A DNA stretch of 64,000 nt, taken from NCBI GenBank assembly GCA_902576785.1, contig CACGWC010000003.1, forward strand, positions 50,639 through 114,638, given 5' to 3'. Within the stretch, counting starts at the first letter, position 1. Every line of letters starts with the position of its first letter. The notes beneath the pieces are model-generated. The model worked only from the letters and a program-made list of their open reading frames with translations, was not told the DNA's origin and ran no database searches. Shown here piece by piece: positions 53,746 to 62,532 of this stretch. This stretch comes from an uncultured Pelagibacteraceae bacterium (lineage in GTDB: Bacteria; Pseudomonadota; Alphaproteobacteria; Pelagibacterales; Pelagibacteraceae). The translations under genes were made by a program, and so were the position numbers.

Positions 53746-54229
53746 TTTTTTTTGTTTGTATTTGCAAAACTAATTGATGAGATACACATATGAAAAATAT
53801 TAGTGATCCTAAAGCAACACTAGTTTGTGGTATCCAAATTAAAATTTCGTCAGCTCCTTCACTTCTCTCTTGAAATTCATAAGATATTTTTAGCATTTTC
53901 AAAAAATAGAATGCTAAATAACCAGAAAATATAGTTGCAACTATCAAACTCCATAATTCCAAAAATCTCTTTTTAATCCCAGTAGCTTTTTCTAAAAATA
54001 AAGTAATTCTAATGTGACCACCTTCTACAAAAGTATAAGATAAAGCAAAAAAAGATGAGGCAGCCATACAATATCCAGAATATTCAGCTAGGCCTCTTAT
54101 ATAAAAACCAAATATTCTTGATGAAATTCCAATTAAAATAAAAACTGCAACCAAAATAAGAAAGAATGCAGCGATATAGCCTGAGTAACTATAAAGATTA
54201 TTTAGAAATTTATTGACTTTATTAAACAT
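53738..54229 (-). CDS. dctQ: TRAP transporter small permease (DctQ)
   Basis: DctQ is the four-helix partner that helps the large permease receive ligand from the binding protein. The 163-aa protein shows helices near 15-38, 48-66, 88-110 and 128-150 and the typical EGGHIRITLFLEKATGI segment (about 68-84), where the GGHIRI pattern is conserved. It lies downstream of a hairpin that separates it from dctP and upstream of dctM with an 8-nt overlap. Confidence 0.92.
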   Translation of the reverse strand: MFNKVNKFLNNLYSYSGYIAAFFLILVAVFILIGISSRIFGFYIRGLAEYSGYCMAASSFFALSYTFVEGGHIRITLFLEKATGIKKRFLELWSLIVATIFSGYLAFYFLKMLKISYEFQERSEGADEILIWIPQTSVALGSLIFFICVSHQLVLQIQTKKND

Positions 54230-54231
54230 AT

Positions 54232-54258
54232 AAAAAGGCCGTTTAATACGGCCTTTTT
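54232..54258 (-). terminator. hairpin between dctP and dctQ
   Basis: GGCCGT (54237-54242) pairs with ACGGCC (54248-54253) around a 5-nt loop, extended by five A-T pairs (AAAAA/TTTTT) on the outside. Read on the minus strand it is a classical stem followed by a U-run, 12 nt after the dctP stop. In a TRAP operon it would act as a partial terminator or 3' stabiliser, raising binding-protein mRNA over the permeases. Confidence 0.85.
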
Positions 54259-54270
54259 AATTATAATGAT

Positions 54271-55242
54271 TTAATTATAAGCAGCAAGAACACTAGCACC
54301 TCTATCGCCAGCTTTTTTCTTCCACTCTTCTGCCATTGTAGCACCAACTTTTTTGAAATGACTTTCAAGGGCTGCATTTACTTTGCCTACTTTCATTCCA
54401 GCATCAGCTAAAGCTTTTTTATCAGCAACATTTCCTTTTTTTGAAAGTGCCCAACCTTTTTTCTCAGCAACTGCTGCCTCTTCCATAATCATTTTTTGTG
54501 TAGCTTTATCTAATTTATTCCAAGAACCTCTGTGAGCTACAATCATATTTTTTGGAAACCAAGCCGCAATATCATAAAAATACTTTACTCCATTTTCCCA
54601 AATTTTACTGTTCTTACCAGTAGTTGGTGAAGTAATCATACTTTCAACCGCACCAGTTGAGAATGCTTGGCTTATTTCAGCTGCTTCTATTTTTGTAGGA
54701 GCCATACCTGTCAATTCAGCCATTCTAATAGTTGCAGAATTATACGCTCTAAATTTTAAACCTTTTAAATCAGCAACACTGTTAATCTCTTTTTTACTAT
54801 AAAGACCTTGCGCAGGCCATGGTACAGCGTATAAAAATACAAGACCTTTTTGATCTAAACCTTTGATTATTGCAGGCTTTGATGCTTGATACAGTTTCAT
54901 AGCATCATCATAAGATGTCGCAAGAAATGGTTGCGAGTCAATCTCTAATAACGGATCCTCTTTACCTAGAGCCGACATAAATCGCTCACCAATTTGAGCT
55001 TGTCCAGTTCTAACAGCCCTAAATATCTCTCCACCTTTAAATAGAGATCCACCTGGGTGTGTTACTATTGTTAATTTTCCCCCACTTTTTTCTGAAACAT
55101 TTTTAGCAAATTCAGCTGCATTAGCAGAATGGAAGTTGCTTGCACCATATGCTAGTGCCATATCCCATTTTTCTGCGGCAAAAGCATTAGCAGTTAAAAG
55201 AACAGAAAATAAAACAGAGAGCAAAATTTTGAAAAGTTTCAT
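54271..55242 (-). CDS. dctP: TRAP transporter substrate-binding protein (DctP)
   Basis: The periplasmic binding protein delivers ligand to DctQM. The 323-aa protein has a signal peptide (about 1-22, cleaved after ANAFA), DctP-family fold elements, and the likely carboxylate-binding Arg in LKGLKFRAYNSAT (about 160), which pairs with organic acid ligands in this family. A strong ribosome site GGAGGA (55246-55251) lies 3 nt before the ATG. Ligand unknown; the neighbouring 5-oxoprolinase genes make small carboxylates worth testing. Confidence 0.93.
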   Translation of the reverse strand: MKLFKILLSVLFSVLLTANAFAAEKWDMALAYGASNFHSANAAEFAKNVSEKSGGKLTIVTHPGGSLFKGGEIFRAVRTGQAQIGERFMSALGKEDPLLEIDSQPFLATSYDDAMKLYQASKPAIIKGLDQKGLVFLYAVPWPAQGLYSKKEINSVADLKGLKFRAYNSATIRMAELTGMAPTKIEAAEISQAFSTGAVESMITSPTTGKNSKIWENGVKYFYDIAAWFPKNMIVAHRGSWNKLDKATQKMIMEEAAVAEKKGWALSKKGNVADKKALADAGMKVGKVNAALESHFKKVGATMAEEWKKKAGDRGASVLAAYN

Positions 55243-55354
55243 AAATCCTCCATATTTCTAAAAAACATATCTCATTATGTATTAAAACTTAAATCAATAA
55301 AAATTTTTGATGTTTTATTGAAAAATAATAAATAATTACTATTATAATAACATC

Positions 55355-55966
55355 TTGATCGAACAATCACTCATTTTACTGCAAATTATATTTATAGATA
55401 TTATTCTTGCGGCAGATAATGCAATAATAATAGGATTAATAGCAGCTAATTTTGTACCAAAAAATAGAAAAAAAATAATATTCTGGGGAGTAGTTGGAGC
55501 GTTAGTTTTCAAAGTTATATTTGCAATATTTGCAACATATTTATTTAAGTTTTACTTCATTAAAATTCTTGGTGGATTACTTTTAATTTGGATTGTTAAT
55601 GACTTAAGAAAAGATTTATTTGAAATTCAAAAAATTAAGTCTCCTAAAAAGAAATCTATGGAACCTTCATTTATCAAAAGTATTTACAAAGTGTTATTTG
55701 CAGATATTACGATTAGTTTTGATAACGTTATTGGCGTTGTGGGTGCAGCCAAAGGTAATTTTGGTTTTATGATTTTTGGCTTGGTATTATCAGTAGTTCT
55801 TACTGGAGCCTTAGCTACTTATTTAGCAAATTATATACAAAAACATTTATGGATAGCTTATATAGGTTTAGGCTTTATATTATTGGTTGCTATTCAATTA
55901 GTAATAGGTGGGCTAGTCGATTTAGAAATTTTAAATATTAATGAAAAATATATAAAGTATTTCTAA
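55355..55966 (+). CDS. TerC/YjbE-family integral membrane protein
   Basis: A 203-aa protein with about six or seven helices. The two TerC motifs are present: DIILAADNAIIIG (about 15-27) and DITISFDNVIGVVGAAKGN (about 120-138), each with the intramembrane Asp-Asn pair thought to handle metal ions. TerC relatives are implicated in tellurite resistance and Mn2+ export. The TTG at 55355 is the best start because the first helix begins immediately after it. It is divergent from dctP across 112 bp. Confidence 0.88.
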   Translation: MIEQSLILLQIIFIDIILAADNAIIIGLIAANFVPKNRKKIIFWGVVGALVFKVIFAIFATYLFKFYFIKILGGLLLIWIVNDLRKDLFEIQKIKSPKKKSMEPSFIKSIYKVLFADITISFDNVIGVVGAAKGNFGFMIFGLVLSVVLTGALATYLANYIQKHLWIAYIGLGFILLVAIQLVIGGLVDLEILNINEKYIKYF

Positions 55967-55968
55967 TA

Positions 55969-56388
55969 TTACCAAGTTCCAGTATTTTCCATAGATGACC
56001 AGGGCTCTTTAGGGGGAAGATTGCCTTCCTGAAGTATTTCAATTGATATTTTATCTGGTGATTTCACAAATGCCATATGACCATCTCTAGGTGGTCTATT
56101 AATTGTATAACCCATATCCATTAGTCTTTGACATATTTCGTATATATTTTTAACTCTATAAGCTAAGTGACCAAAATTTCTAGATCCCTCTCCTAAATTA
56201 TCACCGTCCCAATTATAAGTTAGTTCAATTTCTGCATTATTGTCGTTTGGTGCAGCTAAAAAAATTAATGTATATCTGCCTTTTTCATTTTCCATTCTTT
56301 TTGTCTCTTTTAAACCCAGTCCATCACAAAAAAATTTTAACGACTCCTGAATATTAGAAATTCTGATCATTGTGTGTAAATATTTCAT
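55969..56388 (-). CDS. gloA: VOC-family protein, lactoylglutathione lyase-like
   Basis: Glyoxalase I converts the methylglyoxal-glutathione adduct to lactoylglutathione. The 139-aa protein has the two-repeat VOC fold with putative metal ligands His5, Glu near 56 (AEIELTYN), His near 74 (FGHLAYRV) and Glu near 122 (ISIEIL), in the spacing of bacterial GloA. The genome encodes glutathione synthesis (gshAB at 21940-24148), supporting the role. A C-terminal extension of about 15 residues follows the fold. Confidence 0.87.
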   Translation of the reverse strand: MKYLHTMIRISNIQESLKFFCDGLGLKETKRMENEKGRYTLIFLAAPNDNNAEIELTYNWDGDNLGEGSRNFGHLAYRVKNIYEICQRLMDMGYTINRPPRDGHMAFVKSPDKISIEILQEGNLPPKEPWSSMENTGTW

Positions 56389-56408
56389 AGTAAAATTATA
56401 ATTTATTT

Positions 56409-57980
56409 CTATTCTAGTTCAATAGTACTTGGTGGTTTAGAAGTCACATCATAAACTACTCTATTTATACCTCGAATATTATTAACTATTTTATTCGATA
56501 CCATTTGCATAAATGATTTATTAAATTGAAAATAATCCGCTGTCATCCCATCTTCAGATGTTATTGCTCTTAGCAAGCATAAATATTCATAGGTTCTATT
56601 GTCTCCCATGACACCAACAGTTTTAACAGGCAGTAATGCAGCATAAGCCTGCCATATCTTATGATATAGATTGTTTTCTCTTAATGCATTTACAAAATAA
56701 TTATCTGCTTCTTTTAAAATTTTTATTTTTTCTTTAGTAATTATGCCTGGCATTCTAATTGCTAAACCAGGACCAGGAAAAGGATGTCTAGAAATAATTT
56801 CTTTACTTAAATTTAATTCTAGACCTAACATTCTAACTTCATCTTTAAATAAATACTTCAATGGCTCAACCAATTTTAATTTCATCCTTTTCGGCAGACC
56901 ACCTACATTATGATGAGACTTAATTTTTGACGTTTGACTTCCTGTTACAGATTTACTTTCAATTAAATCAGGGTATAGAGTTCCTTGAGCTAAAAATTTT
57001 ACATTTTTTATTTTTTTTGCATATTTTTCAAAAAGTTTGATAAATAAATTTCCAATAATTTTTCTTTTTTTTTCTGGATCTGTTACGTTTTTTAATTTGC
57101 TTATAAATAATTGTTCAGCATTTACATAAATTAAATTCAATTTAAATTTTTTTCTAAAAGTATTTACTACTTGTTTTTCTTCGTTTTTTCTGAGCAGGCC
57201 AGTATTAACGAATATACAAGTTAAGTTTTTTCCAATCGCATTACTAATTAATTTTGCTACTACACTGCTATCTACACCACCAGATAATGCACAAATTACT
57301 TTAGAATTTCCAACTTGTTCTTTAATTTGTTGCATAAGTTTGAATTTTTGATTTTTTGATGTCCAGTTTTTTTTAATTTTACAAATTTTAATTACAAAGT
57401 TTTTTAATATTATTTTGCCTTTAACTGTATGGGAAACTTCTGGATGAAACTGTATGCCATATATTTTTTTTTTTATATCTTCTATCATACATAATTTCGA
57501 ATTTGAGGATTTTGCTATAACTTTAAAACCTTTAGGTAATTTAATTACCTCATCTCCATGACTCATCCATACATTGGTAGATTTTTTTGAAAAGAAATTT
57601 TCAGTTAAAGCGCTTTTTTTTAATTTTGTAACTTTTGCTAACCCGAATTCTCTTGATTTTGCTCGTTTTACTTTACCTCCTAATTCTTTAGAGATTATCT
57701 GGTGGCCAAAACAAATACCTAAAATTGGAATATGTAAACTTAATATACTTTTATTGAATTTAACTTTTTTATTTTGGTAAACATTTAAGGGACCACCTGA
57801 TAAAATGATGCCTTTAACATTTTTTTCAGTTTTGTAGTCTTTAAGTTTGTTGTGACTTATAATTTCACAAAAAACATTTAATTCTCTTACTTTTCTTGCA
57901 ATTAATTGCGTAAACTGAGACCCAAAATCGATTATTAAAATTTTATCTAGATTATTTTCAAGACGCATCTTTTTTTTCAA
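56409..57980 (-). CDS. guaA: GMP synthase (glutamine-hydrolysing)
   Basis: GuaA converts XMP to GMP. The 523-aa protein has a class I glutamine amidotransferase domain (Cys90 in GICFGHQ, His/Glu in FHPEVSHT), the ATP pyrophosphatase P-loop SGGVDSSV (about 234-241) and the C-terminal dimerisation domain ending in [11 protein letters not shown]. The start at 57980 overlaps the upstream TPR gene by 23 nt; an in-frame ATG at 57968 would shorten the overlap to 11. Either gives a complete enzyme. Confidence 0.97.
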   Translation of the reverse strand: MKKKMRLENNLDKILIIDFGSQFTQLIARKVRELNVFCEIISHNKLKDYKTEKNVKGIILSGGPLNVYQNKKVKFNKSILSLHIPILGICFGHQIISKELGGKVKRAKSREFGLAKVTKLKKSALTENFFSKKSTNVWMSHGDEVIKLPKGFKVIAKSSNSKLCMIEDIKKKIYGIQFHPEVSHTVKGKIILKNFVIKICKIKKNWTSKNQKFKLMQQIKEQVGNSKVICALSGGVDSSVVAKLISNAIGKNLTCIFVNTGLLRKNEEKQVVNTFRKKFKLNLIYVNAEQLFISKLKNVTDPEKKRKIIGNLFIKLFEKYAKKIKNVKFLAQGTLYPDLIESKSVTGSQTSKIKSHHNVGGLPKRMKLKLVEPLKYLFKDEVRMLGLELNLSKEIISRHPFPGPGLAIRMPGIITKEKIKILKEADNYFVNALRENNLYHKIWQAYAALLPVKTVGVMGDNRTYEYLCLLRAITSEDGMTADYFQFNKSFMQMVSNKIVNNIRGINRVVYDVTSKPPSTIELE

Positions 57981-58392
57981 ACTCTTTTAGGCGTTTGTTA
58001 ATAGATGCGATTTTATCACAAAGGTTGGAGCATATTTTCTTAAAATCTTCTCTAAGTTCCTCTGCTTTAGAAAAATTAGATCTTTCTAACTCAATATCTA
58101 TTAATAGATACATTGCTTCTTCGTTGTTTGGCTCAAGTAGTAAGACTGTATTTATATTTTTTTCTAGTTCTGTTTTGTTTTCTTCATTTTTAAATATTTT
58201 TGCTAAATATAGATACGACTTTGAGTCCTTGGGATTGTATACAATATTTCTTTGAAATAAAAATTTTGAATCTTCATATTTTTCGTTCTCAAAAAGATTT
58301 TTTGCTTCATCAAAAAAATTAACTTTCTCCGCGCTAACATTAAAAATTAAATTAAAAAGTAAAATTATTGCTAAGGTAATTTTTTTTATCAT
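57958..58392 (-). CDS. exported TPR-like protein between guaB and guaA
   Basis: A 144-aa protein with a signal peptide (about 1-21, NVSAEKV at the cleavage site) and two to three TPR-like helical repeats (about 25-110; [44 protein letters not shown]). It overlaps guaB by 4 nt and guaA by up to 23 nt, so it is translated from the purine mRNA although it appears to be periplasmic. No link to GMP synthesis is visible; placement may only reflect genome compaction. Confidence 0.75.
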   Translation of the reverse strand: MIKKITLAIILLFNLIFNVSAEKVNFFDEAKNLFENEKYEDSKFLFQRNIVYNPKDSKSYLYLAKIFKNEENKTELEKNINTVLLLEPNNEEAMYLLIDIELERSNFSKAEELREDFKKICSNLCDKIASINKRLKEFEKKDAS

Positions 58393-59453
58393 CTTTTTAT
58401 TTCGTCTATGTTATGTACCATACTTTCATAAAAACCCGCTTTGGTAATTTTGACAAATTTTGGTTTTTTTCTGAGATCTTTAATTCTTTTTGCACCTAAG
58501 TAACCCATTGATGATTTTAAACCCCCTACTAGTTGGTAGATGATTTTTTCAACTGCGCCTTTGTATTTGACAAAACCTTCAACTCCTTCTGCTACATATT
58601 TTGAAGTATCTTTTTGTTTTGATTGAAAATATCTATCTGCTGAACCTTTATTCATTGCTCCAATAGATCCCATGCCTCTAAAACTTTTAAATAATTTACC
58701 ACCTCTTTTAATAATTCTTCCTGGAGCCTGATCTGTTCCTGCAAATAATGATCCAATCATTACCGCATCTGCTCCTGCTGCAAGTGCTTTTGCAATATCC
58801 CCTGAAAATTTGATACCTCCATCAGCTATTAATGTTGTTTTACTTTTGCCCATACCTTTTTTTACATCTAAAATTGCACTTAACTGTGGAACTCCTATCC
58901 CCGCAACTAATCTTGTAGTGCATATAGATCCTGGTCCAATTCCAACTTTTATAATATCTACTCCTTGCTTAATCAGAAATTTAGCTGCTTCTGCTGTAGC
59001 AATATTACCTGCACATAAAGCTGTTTTAGTTGGTTTAATTTTTTTAATTTTTTTTATTATTTCAGCTACTTTTTTTGTGTGGCCATGAGCTGTATCAACA
59101 ACAATTAAATCGATATTTTCTTTTAAAATCTTTTGAGCTCTTATGTGTTCGTTTAAACTTGCACCAACAGCTGCACCAACTAACATTTTTTTTGCTTTTA
59201 CTTTTCTTATTTCTTTTATCTGATCATTTATTGATAAATTTCTATGTATAACACCTATTCCACCCTTTTTACCGATTGAAATAGCCATGTTAGACTCTGT
59301 TACAGTATCCATTGCTGAAGTTAGAAGGGGTATAGAAATATTTAAGTGTTCTGATAATTTAACTTCTGTCTTTACTTCTGAAGGTAAAATTTCAGAATAA
59401 TTTGGTGCTAAGGTTACATCATCGAAAGTGAGCGCTTCTTTGATAGGATCCAT
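58389..59453 (-). CDS. guaB: IMP dehydrogenase lacking CBS domains
   Basis: GuaB oxidises IMP to XMP with NAD. The catalytic TIM barrel is intact: LTFDDVTLAPNYSE (8-21), SAMDTVTES (46-54), the catalytic loop GPGSICTTR with Cys178, DGGIK, and the SADRYFQ flap. The protein is only 354 aa against about 488 in E. coli: between NLSINDQ (72-78) and the barrel strand beginning near 90, where two CBS domains normally sit, only a short linker remains. Activity does not need the module, but nucleotide regulation through it would be lost. Confidence 0.95.
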   Translation of the reverse strand: MDPIKEALTFDDVTLAPNYSEILPSEVKTEVKLSEHLNISIPLLTSAMDTVTESNMAISIGKKGGIGVIHRNLSINDQIKEIRKVKAKKMLVGAAVGASLNEHIRAQKILKENIDLIVVDTAHGHTKKVAEIIKKIKKIKPTKTALCAGNIATAEAAKFLIKQGVDIIKVGIGPGSICTTRLVAGIGVPQLSAILDVKKGMGKSKTTLIADGGIKFSGDIAKALAAGADAVMIGSLFAGTDQAPGRIIKRGGKLFKSFRGMGSIGAMNKGSADRYFQSKQKDTSKYVAEGVEGFVKYKGAVEKIIYQLVGGLKSSMGYLGAKRIKDLRKKPKFVKITKAGFYESMVHNIDEIKR

Positions 59454-59490
59454 GTCCTTATATAAACGATTCTTAAAAAAATGAAAGTAT

Positions 59491-60102
59491 CTATCTTAAA
59501 TTTTTGCAGATTAAGAAACTTTCTTTAGAGTCTTTTCTACTTGCTGGAGGCTTATAGACATTAAATTTTACAAAATTTTTTTTTGAAAATGCAATTATCT
59601 CATTAAATGAAGTTCCCATAAATAATTTTGAGACAAAATAGCCATTTGGCTTCATCATTTTTGTAGCGAAATCCAAAGCTTCTAAAACTAATTCTCCAGT
59701 TACCATAGAGTCTAGGTTTTTGTTTCCCGTAGTATTGACTGCCATATCTGAAATAATTAGGTCAATTTTTCCACCAAAATAATTATTAATTTTATTTTGT
59801 TACTCAATATCCGTAAAATCTCCTTTTAAAATTTTTACATTCTTTATTTCTTCTATTTCTTTTAAATCTATTGCTAAATGCTTATTACATTTTAAATTAC
59901 TTGATATATATTGAGACCAACTTCCAGGAGCAGCTCCAAGATCTATTACTGATATATTATTTTTTAAAAATTTAAATTTTTCGTTAATTTCCTTTAATTT
60001 ATAAACGGCTCTTGATCTATATCCTTCAACTTTTGATTGTCTAACATAAATATCTCTTCTCTGCTTATTAATCCAATTTTTTGAGATTTTATTTTTTTTC
60101 AA
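59491..60102 (-). pseudogene. rlmE: 23S rRNA (uridine-2'-O)-methyltransferase, interrupted by in-frame TAA
   Basis: RlmE (FtsJ/RrmJ) methylates U2552 of 23S rRNA. The first part (60102 to 59803) holds YVRQSKVEGYRSRAVYKL with catalytic Lys35 and the SAM motif DLGAAPGSWSQ (54-64). Translation then meets TAA at 59800-59802, but the same frame goes on without shift: QNKINNYFGG, then SDMAVNTTG (catalytic Asp) and SKLFMG (catalytic Lys) to 59491. The whole, about 203 codons, fits the family length. Conservation on both sides of a single stop suggests a very recent nonsense change, read-through, or a base-call error. Confidence 0.88.
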
Positions 60103-61013
60103 TTAGTTTTGAACCTTAAAGATTTTGAGATTTTATTATTATCCAAAGTATTTAATTCTATCTCTAGATTTTTCTCGTTTCTCATATCTTTATCATTTAC
60201 TTTAATACCACTAGCTAAATGTATAATTCCAATTTTATGATTTGGTAAAAAAGGTTCCACGAAAATTTTATTCTTTTCATCAAACTTTGGAAGTAAGTTG
60301 CTAGCTAACCAGTTGCAATTATGAGGAAGAAATTCAACATCTACATTATCAATATATACGCATATATTTATTGCTAGTTGCTCTGAACCAAATATTTGTC
60401 CATGACTAAGAGTAGTTTTTAAATTTTTTTGCCAAACATTCCAGCAGCTAGAGTCTTTTTCTAATGAGAAAACACCAATATTAATATGCGGAGCAAATGC
60501 TAACTTTCTTGCTTTATTAATATCAATTTTAGATTTAATGGCATGTTTAAAATTTTGAGATTTTATAATTGCTAATTTTCCAAACAACCAATTAACGTTA
60601 CTTAATATTCTATATCCAGGTGTCATTGTCTGGGTAATGCCAAGTTTACCATTATCACAAGCTTTAAAATATAAGTCTATTGAACTCCAATCTTGAACCC
60701 AGGCATCACAATCAATCCATAGATATTTTTTATAGTTAGGAAAATATTTTGGAAGAAATGCTCTTGATACCTGACTTTTAAGCCATTCTTTGCCTTTAAC
60801 TTTAGATTGTGGAACCTCAATATCCCATTCAGCTTTTTTGATTTCATCTACTTTATTTTTGAGAAGAGCAGTTTGCTCCTCTGTTAAACCCGCATCAAGT
60901 ATACAAATAGCAACTTTTTCACTGTGATTGAATTGTTTAATAGAGTCTATTAATTCATTTAGCAATTCAAAGTAATTAGAATCTGCTAGAGAAATAATTA
61001 CATTCTCTTTCAT
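60099..61013 (-). CDS. putative GT-A/GT8-like glycosyltransferase
   Basis: A 304-aa soluble protein. Features of nucleotide-sugar glycosyltransferases: an N-terminal strand VIISLADSNYFELLNELIDSI, a DxD-type metal motif DCDAW (101-105) after KYLWI, and later HINIGVFSLEKDSSCW and GSEQLAINI, which match the GT8-like acceptor region; LPHNCNWLASN follows. Donor and acceptor are unknown, and no partner cluster is nearby. It overlaps rlmE by 4 nt and pssA by 1 nt, so it is co-transcribed with phospholipid genes. Confidence 0.7.
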   Translation of the reverse strand: MKENVIISLADSNYFELLNELIDSIKQFNHSEKVAICILDAGLTEEQTALLKNKVDEIKKAEWDIEVPQSKVKGKEWLKSQVSRAFLPKYFPNYKKYLWIDCDAWVQDWSSIDLYFKACDNGKLGITQTMTPGYRILSNVNWLFGKLAIIKSQNFKHAIKSKIDINKARKLAFAPHINIGVFSLEKDSSCWNVWQKNLKTTLSHGQIFGSEQLAINICVYIDNVDVEFLPHNCNWLASNLLPKFDEKNKIFVEPFLPNHKIGIIHLASGIKVNDKDMRNEKNLEIELNTLDNNKISKSLRFKTN

Positions 61014-61810
61014 TACAAAATATCTTCGTGATGATCAACGCCGTCATCTTTTTCTTTATTTTGTTTTTTTAAAAATAAGTAATGAATTGAACTTGCTGGA
61101 ATCATTAATAAATAAATAATTCCTGAAATTATAATTGTATTAAAGGTATATATTAGCAACAAACCAAAATATAAAATTATTCCAAATAAAAGAAATATAG
61201 AAGTACTTCTTGGAACAACGATTCTTTTCAAAGAATATGTAGGAATTTTACTTATCAAAAGTACAGAAATAACAATAAATAAAGATGGAACAATAATATT
61301 TTTATTAATAGTTATAAACTGAACTTCGCTAAAACTATAAATTAATGGCATTAACACTAATACTCCGCCTGCTGGTGATGGAATGCCTTCAAAAAAATTA
61401 TCTCTCCATGAAGGTTCACCTCCTGTTGAAACATTAAATCTTGCAAGTCTCAAAGCAACACAAACCACATATATTAATGATATTAACCAACCAAATCTGC
61501 CTATATTATCTAGCGCCCAAAAATACATTATGAATGCTGGTGCAACTCCAAAACTAATTACATCCGTTAATGAGTCTAATTCTTTTCCAACTTTTGATGT
61601 GGCTTTAATTAATCTTGCAATTCTTCCATCTAAACCATCGATGATTGCAGCAATTAAAACTGCAATAACAGATAATTCAAATCTCCCATCAAATGCAAAC
61701 TTAATTGAAGTTAAGCCAATACACACTCCAACGAGTGTCATAATATTCGGCAAAATAACTCTTGAATTTTTATTCGATACTAATCTTATATTCTTTTTTG
61801 GATTTTCCAT
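61013..61810 (-). CDS. pssA: CDP-diacylglycerol-serine O-phosphatidyltransferase
   Basis: PssA makes phosphatidylserine from CDP-diacylglycerol and serine in the inner membrane. The 265-aa protein carries the complete CDP-alcohol phosphotransferase motif: Asp58, Asp61-Gly62, Ala65-Arg66, Gly75, Asp79, Asp83. About six to eight hydrophobic segments follow, and the C-terminus is charged (KEKDDGVDHHED). It is directly downstream of psd (0-nt gap), giving the pair needed for phosphatidylethanolamine. Confidence 0.95.
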   Translation of the reverse strand: MENPKKNIRLVSNKNSRVILPNIMTLVGVCIGLTSIKFAFDGRFELSVIAVLIAAIIDGLDGRIARLIKATSKVGKELDSLTDVISFGVAPAFIMYFWALDNIGRFGWLISLIYVVCVALRLARFNVSTGGEPSWRDNFFEGIPSPAGGVLVLMPLIYSFSEVQFITINKNIIVPSLFIVISVLLISKIPTYSLKRIVVPRSTSIFLLFGIILYFGLLLIYTFNTIIISGIIYLLMIPASSIHYLFLKKQNKEKDDGVDHHEDIL

Positions 61811-62458
61811 TTATCTTTTAGCTATCAATGTTTCTCCAGCAACTGCTCTTTGATTAACTTTTACTAATGGTTCATAGTTTTCAAAATATAAATCTGCTCT
61901 ACTTCCAAATCTAATCATTCCTATTCTAGATCCTTGTTCAACATTTTCTTCAACTGAGGTATCTGTTACTATTCTTCGAGCGACCAGTCCTGCTATTTGA
62001 ACTACAATTATATCTTCGCCATGAGAATTTCTAATTTTATAATAATTTCTTTCATTATCCTCGCTTGCTTTATCAAGAGATGCATTAATAAATTTTCCAG
62101 GTTTATATAAAATTTCTTCAATTTTTCCTGAACATGGAGATCTATTCACATGACAATCAAATACATTCATAAATATACTTACTTTCTTAAACTTTTTATT
62201 TTCAAGACCCAATTCTTTTGGTCCGTTTGTATCTAAAACTTGTAAAACTAATCCGTCAGCAGGACTTGTTAAATAATTCTCATCATTTATTGGAATTCTT
62301 TCTGGATCTCTAAAAAAATAATAACACCAAATACTTAAGACAAAACCTATGAAACCTAAAAAACCATGAATGAAATATAGAATGATCGTTGCTACTACGA
62401 AAATTACTATAAATTTATAGCCTTCGTTATGAATCTTTGGAAAAATTTTGTCTATCAT
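61811..62458 (-). CDS. psd: phosphatidylserine decarboxylase proenzyme
   Basis: Psd converts phosphatidylserine to phosphatidylethanolamine using a pyruvoyl group made by self-cleavage. The 215-aa short form (archaeal/alphaproteobacterial type) has an N-terminal membrane segment (about 16-44), TSPADGLVLQV, MNVFDCHVNRSPCSGKI (98-112) and the cleavage site Gly185-Ser186 in RFGSRADLYF. Ser186 becomes the pyruvoyl. The order psd-pssA is common in Alphaproteobacteria. It is divergent from icd. Confidence 0.95.
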   Translation of the reverse strand: MIDKIFPKIHNEGYKFIVIFVVATIILYFIHGFLGFIGFVLSIWCYYFFRDPERIPINDENYLTSPADGLVLQVLDTNGPKELGLENKKFKKVSIFMNVFDCHVNRSPCSGKIEEILYKPGKFINASLDKASEDNERNYYKIRNSHGEDIIVVQIAGLVARRIVTDTSVEENVEQGSRIGMIRFGSRADLYFENYEPLVKVNQRAVAGETLIAKR

Positions 62459-62468
62459 AATCGTTCAA

Positions 62469-62498
62469 TTGATAATTCTGGATTAATATGTATATAAA
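62469..62498 (+). promoter_or_regulatory. candidate promoter for icd
   Basis: TTGATA at 62469-62474 and TATAAA at 62493-62498 are separated by 18 bp in the psd-icd spacer. A start of transcription near 62505 would exclude translation from the ATG at 62488 and support the ATG at 62533. AT-rich background lowers the certainty. Confidence 0.5.
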
Positions 62499-62532
62499 AA
62501 GTATAAATTCAATTATTAAGATACATCAAAAA

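Noticed and set aside
61383..61853. Plus-strand 156-codon frame opposite pssA
   Set aside because: Antisense of the CDP-alcohol phosphotransferase motif, which is clearly the coding strand.
62488..62532. Longer N-terminus for icd
   Set aside because: The extra 15 residues are outside the family fold and begin within the likely promoter.
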